In this document: one piece after another, positions 1 through 10,700 of the stretch
How positions within the stretch are numbered: position 1 is the stretch's first letter
Layout of the letters: the number at the start of each line of letters is the position of its first letter
From: Panicum virgatum
Taxonomy: Eukaryota; Streptophyta; Magnoliopsida; Poales; Poaceae
Length of the DNA stretch: 64,000 bases
Direction: 5' to 3'
Assembly: GCF_016808335.1 (NCBI RefSeq)
Contig: NC_053150.1
Coordinates: 43,241,607-43,305,606 of the forward strand
The notes under the pieces: model-generated
What the model saw: only the letters and a program-made list of their open reading frames with translations
What the model was told of the DNA's origin: nothing
The model's database searches: none
Program-made: the position numbers and the translations under genes

Positions 1-642
1 TTTAGCGTACTCCTCGACGTTCGGGTTCGGTGTAGGAGTTCATGCAAAGAGGTAACCAGACTGGATGTACTCCGGTGCGGGACCTTCTCCCTGCTATCCC
101 ATTTTCCTGGCACCTGCAGTCCTAACCATGATCTAACATGACCCCAGCTTTGGATAGAAGCACTAGGACACCTAACCTAGCCTAAGCTCCAGTTGACTTG
201 ACGTAGGATAGAATAGTTCTTTGTTTTATAGTTTCTCTCCTTTATTCCTTCCTCTTGGAGTGTGGATGTGTGCTGTGTCACATTACCCTTGCTTATTGTT
301 TACTTGGACTTACCCCTGTTAGAGCATTGCCTATTACTTGAGGCACAATATCATGGTTAATGTTGAGTACAATACCTTTGCCGCTGCCGTCCTTTGGGAC
401 ACAAATAAATGACGATACCCTTACTCTCCGGGTGAAATGCTACAACGGTATATCCGTGCGCTTGTGGATCCATCTGTAATCGTATTGATTATACCACGAG
501 AGTGGCACCCCTTGGGTGCAATTGCTAGGATGGGTTTGGCGCCCTCATTTCTAGTGATTGCACTAAGGACTGCCAACAGGCATTTCTGGCGCTGTTGCTA
601 AGGATTAACCATTCCTAGTGATTGCGCTAAGAAATGTCAACA
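1..642 (+). repeat. 5' LTR of element A (3' part only)
   Basis: This stretch matches 25617-26258 without an obvious indel. The first ~1,014 bp of the LTR lie outside the window, judged from the 1,656-bp 3' LTR. It ends TGTCAACA at 642, the inverse of TGTTGACA that opens the 3' LTR at 24603. Its last 100 bases contain a second, older-looking copy of the LTR end plus primer site. Confidence 0.9.
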
Positions 643-650
643 AGCATTTC

Positions 651-669
651 TAGCGCCGTTGCCGGGGAT
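651..669 (+). promoter_or_regulatory. Primer binding site of element A (tRNA-Asp type)
   Basis: TAGCGCCGTTGCCGGGGAT lies eight bases after the LTR end. It matches the tRNA-Asp-complementary site of Athila elements (TGGCGCCGTTGCCGGGG) except for one base near its start. A related copy, TGGCGCTGTTGCTAAGGA, lies inside the LTR at about 588-605. Confidence 0.8.
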
Positions 670-801
670 GGCATGTGAACAAAGATATTGTGCTGATATT
701 AACTTAGACCTTGTACTCAGGATATAGTCTTTACTCTTTCAGGCTAATGTCACTTTATGTCTTCTTTTATTTTTGATTTGAAAAGAAGACAGGGGTAGTG
801 T

Positions 802-2328
802 ATGACCGGTTTCTCCCTGCCGAAAAACTACACAGACAATCTAGAGAGGCTCGTGAGAAGGGCACGACCTCGCGTCGTTCCTCCTCTCGCTATCCTCCCG
901 ACACAGAAACCCATTTTGGAAGCACCACTCGTTCTTGAGGCTATGGCTGAAAAGACTCTCCGTTAGTTCTCCGTCCCCTCCACCGACAATGTGGCCACTG
1001 GCCCCAACATCAATGTCAGGGACGTGAACTTCGAGCTCAAATCAAGCCTCATCAACATGGTGCAGGCTAGCCCATTTTGTGGCAAGCTGAACGAGGACGC
1101 AAATGCACATTTGCAGAATTTTCTGGAGCTCTGCGACACCGTTGTCATACGGGGTGTCGCCGCCGATGTTGTCAAGCTTCGTCTGTTTCCCTTTTCCCTC
1201 CTAGGGAAGGCGAAACTGTGGTTTTATAAGGAAAAGGACATCGACACCTGGGCCAAATGCTCCAAGGCGGTCCTCGCAAAATTCTTACCGCTGGGCAAAA
1301 CAAATGCCCTGCGCGGCAAAATATCAAGTTTCCAGCAGACGGGGATGGAATCCATCCCAGAAGCTTGGGAGAGGCTGCATGAATACATCATGGCCTGTCC
1401 TCATCATGGCATGGATGAGTGGCTCGTCCTGCAAAGCTTCTACAACAGGCTCACAACGACATCTCGAGCCAACATTGATGCTGCTGTTGGAGGAGCCTTC
1501 CTCGACCTAACTATCGCCAAAGCAAAAGAATTGGTCGAGAAGATGGTCTCCAATCAGGGGTGGAGCGATGAACGACTCCAACACCGTATAAAAGGCATGC
1601 ATACCATCAAAGAGACGGATATGATCGTTGCCAAACTGGACCTCCTACTAAAGCATCTCGGCGAAAGGGCCGAATTCAAGAAGCATAGAGAAAACTATGC
1701 TCATGCCATGGAATTGCACTTCACGTGCGAAGTCTGTGGTAATGATGGACACTCGGGGAACGACTGCCCTGAAACCCGTGAAGACTGCGCCTACCTCAAC
1801 AACAAAAACAATGGGTACCGTCCACAACAAGGAGGCCAGGGGTGGAACCAGCCACGTCCACCTTTTCAGGGAGGTAATAATTACAACTCTTCTTTTAATT
1901 CAAATTTCATTTCAAACCAACCTCCCTTAAGAGAACTTGTTCTTGGCCAAGTTAAAATCAACGAAAATATAAATAAAAAGCTTTTGGCCAATGACAAATC
2001 CCTGGAAAGTTTAAATGTCAAGCTTGAAACTTTGTCTTCAACTCTTAAAAACCAGTTAAGTTTCAACAAAATGATCAAAACCCAGCTTGCACAAATTGCT
2101 GCTTCGTTACTTGCTGTTGAGAGCGGGAAGATCCCGGGGCAACCCAAGTCTCCCATTGAAAATGTCAGCATAGTGTCTACCGGATGGGATAACTCGTCCC
2201 GGAGGTCACCACGCAATAACCATGCAGGTAGGTACTATCCCCCAAGGAACGATGTTTGGGATGGCATGGTGGCAGTGGTGCAAGAGGATCCAGGGGTCCC
2301 CATGATCAGCTGCTCGATCTACATCTAA
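802..2328 (+). pseudogene. gag of element A, with one early nonsense codon
   Basis: The reading frame opens at ATG 802 and is the same frame throughout, but TAG at 964-966 interrupts it near the N-terminus; downstream the frame is open to TAA at 2326-2328. The middle part (about 1070-1560) resembles the retrotransposon gag (capsid) domain, with hydrophobic helices and a tryptophan-rich stretch. A CCHC zinc knuckle, C-x2-C-x4-H-x4-C, is encoded at about 1729-1773 (CEVCGNDGHSGNDC). A Gly/Asn/Gln-rich linker and a predicted coiled-coil segment follow. The product would be the nucleocapsid precursor that packages the RNA. GTG 991 is the first start-like codon after the stop, but ATG 802 is the better biological start. 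Confidence 0.85.
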
Positions 2329-2857
2329 CACTTCGAGCGATGCCTATGCGATCTGGGGGCAAGCGTGAATATAATGCCCAAGGTAATATATGAAGCACTT
2401 AAATATCCTGCTCTTTCCCCAACAACTATGCTCGTACAGCTTGCAGATTCAACCATTCGGTATCCCGAAGGGATAGCCAAACACATTTTCGTATGAGTAC
2501 GAGACTCCTTCGTCCTTGCCGACATTGTAGTAGTGGATATGGAGGGTGACCTCGGAGTCGACCTCGTACTTGGGCGACCTTTTTCTAAGGTCTGCCAAGG
2601 CAAGGATCGATGTCGGAAAGGGAGAAATCTGTTTCCGTGTCGGAAGGGAGGATATGTTTTTCAGGTTGAAGAAGAAGGAAGAGCAGCACTTCATGATCCA
2701 AAAAGACAGTGAAGGGCAAGCACTCTGGGGTGCACCAGAACCCCAGCCAGAACAACAACCCTCCGCACCTAAAAGAAAGAAGAAGGAAAAGAAGGTGTGG
2801 CAGAAGGTCGAGAGTTCGGCCTTGTCCAGTTCTCCAGGACGAGCTGACGAATGGTAA
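2329..2857 (+). pseudogene. Aspartic protease remnant of element A
   Basis: Directly in frame after the gag stop, the sequence encodes CDLGASVNIMP, the Athila-type active-site region (Asp-Leu-Gly rather than Asp-Thr/Ser-Gly). The flap and the hydrophobic LGRPF-like strand are encoded near 2566-2583. TGA at 2497-2499 and a frameshift around 2585 break it. The frame from about 2590 to 2857 continues into a Lys-rich tail (KRKKKEKK). The usual next domain, reverse transcriptase, is absent: the frame stops at 2857 and noncoding sequence follows. Confidence 0.75.
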
Positions 2858-5054
<2,197 letters not shown>

Positions 5055-5310
5055 CATGCCCCTGGTTTTGGCAATGATAATTCCAAAACCACTCCGTCGC
5101 TTCATCTTCCCGTTAATGTTCATTAAACATACTGCAACCACCAAGGAAGATGCATCGTCTCTGGAACTGGCTCCTCGTAAAATGTGAAACTGCCAATTCG
5201 TCTTCCATCTTTTCACTATTTAATCTCACCCCGAATCGGCTCTTCTTCACAGCGAACTCCTTCTTCCTCCCAAAGCCAGTAGCGCAGAAAACCCCACTCC
5301 TCTGCTAGCC
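5055..5310 (-). other. Polypurine-tract side spacer of element G
   Basis: Next to the LTR the minus strand reads AACCAGGGGCATG, a plausible plus-strand primer (polypurine tract) at 5055-5069. The remainder has no supported coding frame. It contains a weak TATA-like tatttaat near 5216 that could serve the plus-strand ORF starting at 5311. Confidence 0.45.
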
Positions 5311-5808
5311 ATGGCGATTTCTTCTTCCTCTGGCTCCAACTCCTTCGGAGATTCTTCCTCCTCCTCTTCTCCTTCTTCTTCTTCTCTCTCCGCCTCCTCC
5401 ATCGACTCCTTCCCGGAGAGTCGGGAGCCGACCCCCGAATGGGACCCGACAGCAGCCTACGAGGCACTGGCTCCTCTGCACTAGGATGCAGAGGAGTTCG
5501 ACTTCGGGGTCGTCTCCGAGGAGGACGAGCCCAAAACTGAATGAGAAGACCTCCAACTCCTGTTCCAGGAGGAGTTGGAGAGCGATGAAGAAGACTCCTC
5601 GAAGGGAGTCGACTCCTCCTCGGAAGAGGAGATCGACCCCTCCTCCGATGACGACGAGCCGATGGGTGGAAGAGAACAGCGGCGGCGGCGACGGCTGGAG
5701 CGACTTCGGGTCCGAGGGCGGCAGTAGTGCCTTCGGCAGTGACGACGATGATGATGACGACGACAGCGGGGACGCACCGGCCCGAAGCCCCAAACGCCGT
5801 AGGTACTA
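5311..5808 (+). pseudogene. Antisense acidic Ser/Asp/Glu-rich ORF of element G
   Basis: ATG 5311 opens a plus-strand frame beginning MAISSSSGSNSFGDSSSSSS, with long Ser runs. An EPTPEWDP motif and then alternating acidic/Ser blocks follow (SSEEEIDPSSDDDE, and a run of eight Asp). It ends in a basic SPKRRRY tail before TAG at 5807-5809. Stops fall near 5482 and 5542, and there is a frame change near 5660. The composition (low complexity, strongly acidic, nuclear-localisation-like tail) is not that of a retroviral protein. I do not recognise a function. It lies antisense to gag-pol, immediately upstream of the PMD gene, and is probably a second passenger ORF. The 214-aa minus-strand frame over the same DNA is its shadow. 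Confidence 0.55.
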
Positions 5809-5992
5809 GGTACCTACGAGGAGTAGAAGTAGTACTGTAGCATCGTAGGGGTAGGATCACAAAGGCGAAGGATTAATTCCTTTGTAAAATCGGCTTTCCT
5901 TGTAATGAACTTTGCTTTAATGAAACCGAATTTCCTTCAATTCCGTGCATCTGTTTACTTTCCAAAAAGCCGATGGCAACACATCAGGCTTC

Positions 5993-6000
5993 TATAAATA
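5993..6000 (+). promoter_or_regulatory. TATA box of the antisense PMD gene
   Basis: TATAAATA lies about 195 bases upstream of ATG 6195 and faces the PMD gene, opposite to gag-pol. A 5' leader of roughly 165-170 bases would follow. It suggests that the passenger gene has its own promoter within the element. Confidence 0.55.
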
Positions 6001-6194
6001 TCCAAGAGCCGACAGAATTCAAACTAGAAGCAACCCGCACAAGAGTAGAGTAACACTTCCACCTTGAACCGAACTCTTGAATCCGAGCATAATTCGAAAA
6101 CCAAGCTCTACAAATTCGAGCAAGAACTCTCCAAGCACCCGGAATTCGAATCAGAACCCACAGCAAACAAACCATAAGTCAACGGATCTAGACG

Positions 6195-9130
6195 ATGGCA
6201 GATTCTGTAGCTCAGACGACAAGCTCTGCAATCGATGATACGTCAATCTGCAGCCTGAAGGTAATATTCAGCCTAATCCTTTAGTTTTCTTCAGCTTACT
6301 AAGCCTCTGAAACACTGAACTCTGAAACATGACACCATATGCATACTTCTGAATTTCTGAACTTCAGGTGTCAGACATTCTTCTGCCGCATCCTTCCAAT
6401 CTAAAATCTTTCTGTCTTGGCCCACGAACCCATGAAAACCCCATAGATTTGATCTCTTGTGAAGCAAATAGGATTCCTTTTGTGAGTCAAAACATCGATC
6501 TGAACCTCTGGGCCGACTTCTTAAGAGCCTGGCCTAATCCCCCTGAGAGCTGGATTACATGGTACAGCAGAGTAGCAAAAACTTATATGCCCTTGTGGCA
6601 GGATTTGAACATAGCCGATGCACTTAGCTTATCACTATCACCCCTTGAGAAAGATGAAAACCTTCTGAAAACCATCGGCTATTTTTGGTCTGATGCTCTG
6701 AACTATTTTCTCTTTGGTCATGGACCCATGACTCCTACTCTGCTAGATGTCACCATGATCACTGGCCTAGACATTGGATCTCCTAATCCAGCTGCCCATA
6801 AAATGGCAGAAGTCCCCTTCAAACTTTCTTCCAAGGTTAACTGCACAAACTGGGGCACTTACATGAATCAGCACATGAAAACAAAAGGTCCAGTGACTGA
6901 GAAGGAACACACAGGCTTCTTAAATCTTTGGCTAGAGCACTTCATCTTCTGTGGCCCTTCTTTAGCTCCAACTAAGAACTATCTTCCCTTGGCCTACCAC
7001 CTAGCCCATGGCAATCACACCGGTCTAGGCAAACTTTTCCTTGGAGAAACCTACAGATACCTCCATTTGATGACATCTAACTTGCTTAACCAAAAGAAAC
7101 TGAGAACTAGAGGCCCTTGGTGGTTTATTCAGTTGTGGGCACAACTGTACTTTCAGCATCAGATCTCGAACTTCCAAGGCCTAACAAAGAACTCTTTTCC
7201 TGATGAGAGTGGCAAACCAATTAGATGTACTAGCTATGGCCAAGCTTTATTTAGTCTTCCTGGCAGTAAACTGAATTCAGCAGGTGCAGCAAACTGGTTC
7301 AGAGTCTTCTATAAAGGTTTAGAGAATCCCCTTTACTTTCCATTTACTGAATCTGAATCTTTCGAGAACCCAACTGCCTTCAGACTAGATAATTTTGCCG
7401 ATGACGACATCACTCGGCATCTATATTCCCTGATGATTCGACCCGGCTTCCTTCCTGTTGGCATCAGCACCTCTAATAGAATCATCAAGCCAGGTTATGA
7501 ATCTTATCAACCAGTCATAGCAGCTCGACAATTTGGCCTAGGACAGGTCCCTCCCCACTTCCATATTCACCACTTGGTGGAGAGCAGAGCCGATCTGCCT
7601 GATGGCCTCACCAGGTCAAGATGCTACAGCATGCTCGATGATCTCCACATTCCAATACTAGCCGATCTATCCTTTGATCCTTCATTAATCGATTTTAGCA
7701 CATGGTGGGGAATGTGGAAAACCCATGTTTTCAGAAAAGCTCTAGGTCCTCGACTGCAGCAAATTGATCCTGAATATGTAATCCCCGAGGAAGAGGTACT
7801 GAATTTGTGCATTTTGCTCTTTCTAGATCATCCATTCCTTTACCTGACTAATCCTTGCTCACCCTGTTGGCAGCAACAAGATGGTCCAGAACCTATGACC
7901 AGCAACGGGGAACCATTCCACTTTCTTCCAACTGCTCCTGATGTACTTTTCTGCAAAGGGTCACCATCAATGAAGAAAGTGATAATGACTATTCAGCCAG
8001 ACTTACTTCAGCAAGCGTTGCCCCCCGAGTCTTGACCAAGAAAAGAAAGATGATCACTAGACGAGTCATCAAGAAACCAGCACCAGCTTCCCCAAGTCCA
8101 TCAGAGTCTAACACCAACCAGGTAACTCATCTTCTAAAACTTATTCTTTATTGCACACACATGTACTCTGGTTGACTGTAATTCTATTTTCAGGACTTGA
8201 CTGAAGACTTCTCCAACGCAGAAAGCCCAGTACAACATGAGATGACTGCAAATCCCAATATACTGATAGAGGCAAACGAAGGGCAAGCTGACGCAGTCAA
8301 TGTTCTTGACGACGACACAAACTCTATTAGGACGATCGCTCTTGAACCGCCCAACGCTTCTTCTTTAGAACAGGTAACATTACAAGAACCAATCCTGAAC
8401 CAGCCGGTAGCTTCATAAACACATCTTGCTCTAACTCCAGACATATCCACAGGGCTTTGACATTTCAAGCTTGCTTTCCTTTGACCCGGTATCAATGGGT
8501 CTGACTGCCCCTGGAGCAAAAACACCATCTTTGCAGCAATCGGCTAATTTGGCACATCAGCTTCATCTCATCAAGGATCTACTATCTGCTCCACTCACTT
8601 CTCTAGTTGGCGATTCCAGTGAAATAAAGAACAACTTCGAGCAAATAGAATCCCAACTCTCGGAGCCACTGCAAATCAAGATTTGGCCAGCTAGCAATCT
8701 TCCATTCTTCCGAGTAGAGGTGAACAAAGCACAACAAAGAATAGAAGCACGTCGCTCTCAAGCTTCTCTGAAAGCTGACATTGCTCAAAAGTGCAAGGCC
8801 CTCAACCAGAAGAAGGCAACTCTAGATACCAAAGCTGACGTGTCTGCCAACAAGAAACGACTCGACCTCCTGAAGAAAGAACTGGCAGAACTCGAAGAAA
8901 ATGTTCATACCACCAAGAAACTCATCCAGGCCGAGGAAACTTCCATCGCAAACTCCGAACAAGAAACCCAGGAAATAGCCGAGCAGATACAAGCAGAGTT
9001 TGCAGAGATAAGCACCTTGTGTCGGCAGATAGTTACAGGCGATGACAAGGATGACGAAGCAATCATAGCAAGAGCAGACGCCGTCCGCACAGAAGCCATC
9101 CACGCCATAGAAGAATTCCTGAACCAGTAG
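6195..9130 (+). CDS. Antisense plant-mobile-domain (PMD) gene of element G, four exons
   Basis: Inferred exons are 6195-6260, 6368-8121, 8194-8373 and 8453-9130. The three introns (107, 72 and 79 bp) all have GT-AG ends and all lie between codons (phase 0). Exon 2 encodes about 555 residues resembling the plant mobile domain ('aminotransferase-like', as in MAIN/MAIL1 and many transposon ORFs), including the segments WITWYSRV, LTPTLLDVTMITGLDIGSP-like and LPLAYHLAHG. The frame shifts at a C6 run (8021-8026). Beyond it a basic stretch, KKRKMITRRVIKK, looks like a nuclear localisation signal. Exon 4 encodes a long Glu/Lys/Ala-rich coiled coil (about 8720-8990). The gene opposes gag-pol and meets it tail to tail. 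Whether the frameshift is real or a homopolymer sequencing error is unclear; otherwise the gene is well preserved. The molecular role of PMD proteins carried by elements is unknown; host PMD proteins act in silencing and genome stability. Confidence 0.75.
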
Positions 9131-9246
9131 ATAGGCCAAAGAAACAATTATTACTGCCTGTTAACCTGGAACTTGTAACTGTTTAAACCATCTTAAGTCG
9201 ATGGTCGCACATCGGCTATCTTGCTTCTCATATGTATTTTTTTACT

Positions 9247-9443
9247 AGCCAACTCAACGTGTTGGCCTTCTCATTCATTTTTTCTTTTACCGGCCAACTC
9301 AACGTGTTGGCCTTTCTCTTTTTTTTTTACCGGCCAACTCAACGTGTTGGCCTTTCTTTCTTTTCTTTTCTTTTTTTTGCTGGCCAACTCAACGTGTTGG
9401 CCCTTCATAATTTTTTTTTCTTGGCCAACTCAACGTGTTGGCC
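9247..9443. repeat. Five hairpin plus T-tract repeats between convergent genes of element G
   Basis: Five near-identical 21-mers start at 9247, 9292, 9332, 9382 and 9423. Each has arms GGCCAAC and GTTGGCC around the 7-base loop TCAACGT; the first copy starts AGCC. Spacers of 19-29 bases are T-rich on the plus strand. The array lies between the stop of the PMD gene (9130) and the 3' end of pol (9481), where two convergent transcripts would end. Confidence 0.9.
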
Positions 9444-9480
9444 TATCTCAGTACAGCCGGATGGATCTCATCGGCTCTTG

Positions 9481-10700
9481 TTACTCGCCTTCCCACATGC
9501 TCGGGAAATACTTCTTGAGGTGTTGACCATTGACAGCAACAGGAAACTTGACACCATCCAGCTCCTCAAGCATGTATGCATTCCCAGGCAAGACTTGATC
9601 AATCTTGTACGGTCCGTGCCAAGTTGGAGACCACTTGCCATATTTTCTATCTTTAGTTCCCAATGGTAATACTGCCTCCCAAACCAAGTCTCCAACCTGA
9701 AAATTCTTTGGCTTGACCTTCTTGTTGTACGCACGAGCAACTTGATTCTCTAGCCTTATTCTCCTTGATCTTCTCCAGCGACCAAAGCCTTAGCTCTGTC
9801 AGATCCTCCACATTATCGTTCATCAGGGCCGCATACTGTTCAGCAGATAGATCATTCTTAAACTCGACACGCCTCGACCCGGCCGTGATTTCCCAAGGTA
9901 ACACAACGTCTTGGCCATAGACTAAATGGTACGGCGATGTCTTGGTGGACCCGTGACATGAAATACGATATGCCCACAAAGCTTCTGACAACACCTCATG
10001 CCAGCACCCAGGATATTCATCGATCTTTCTCTTTATGAGCTTGATGAGGCTCTGGTTGGATGGTTTAGCTTGTCCATTGGCTTGGGCATAATACGGAGAT
10101 GATCTGATCAGCTTAATCCCCATGTCATCGACAAACTTCCTGAATTCCTCTGATATAAAGACCGATCCTCCATCGGTCGTAATGGTCTGAGGGATCCCAA
10201 ATCTGTGAATGATGTGTTCTTTGACAAAGCTGATCATATCTCTTGATGCTATTGATCTCATGGGCACTGCTTCTACCCACTTTGTGAAATAATCTGTAGC
10301 AACTAAAACCCATTGGTGACCCTTGCTAGACGACGGGTTGATCTGTCCAATCATGTCCATGGCCCAACCTCTGAATGGCCACGGTTTGATGATAGGATTC
10401 ATTACTGATGCTGGCACTATCTGAATTTTGCCAAACCTCTGACATGCCTGACATCCTTTGTAATACTTGAAGCAATCTTCAAGCATAGTGGGCCAGTAAT
10501 AACCCGATCGCCTAATCAGCCGCTTCATCTTATGAGCCGATTGATGAGTACCGCAGGCTCTTTCATGAACCTCATGCAAGAGCCAATTTGACTCTGAAGG
10601 TCCTAGACATTTAAGCAGTAGTCCTTCCAAGGTCCTGTAGAACATATCATCCCCTATCAGAACATACTTCATGGCCTTGAGTCTTATCCTTCTGGGTGCC
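9481..10700 (-). pseudogene. Integrase of element G (C-terminal part of pol), catalytically dead
   Basis: Read on the minus strand, it encodes the His/Cys zinc-binding N-terminus (HEVHERACGTHQSAHK ... CQACQ) and a retroviral integrase core. The core has Asp in AMDMIG and Asp in TTDGG, but the third catalytic residue is Lys (NGQAKPSN; codon at 10066-10064) instead of Glu. A C-terminal segment with WSPTWHGPYKIDQVL ends at 9481; a frame change near 9730 separates it from the core. The domain would join cDNA to target DNA. Solo LTR H interrupts pol just upstream, between RNase H and the zinc-binding domain. Confidence 0.85.

Noticed and set aside
5216..5860. Minus-strand 214-codon frame rich in Arg, Pro and Ser
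   Set aside because: It is the complement of the acidic Ser/Asp/Glu ORF at 5311-5808; the plus strand has the meaningful start, motifs and tail.
9247..9443. CRISPR-like array or bacterial-type terminators
   Set aside because: The repeats are regularly spaced, but this is a plant retrotransposon with poly-pyrimidine spacers. There are no cas genes, and hairpin-T terminators are not expected for Pol II; the interval is kept only as an unexplained repeat.
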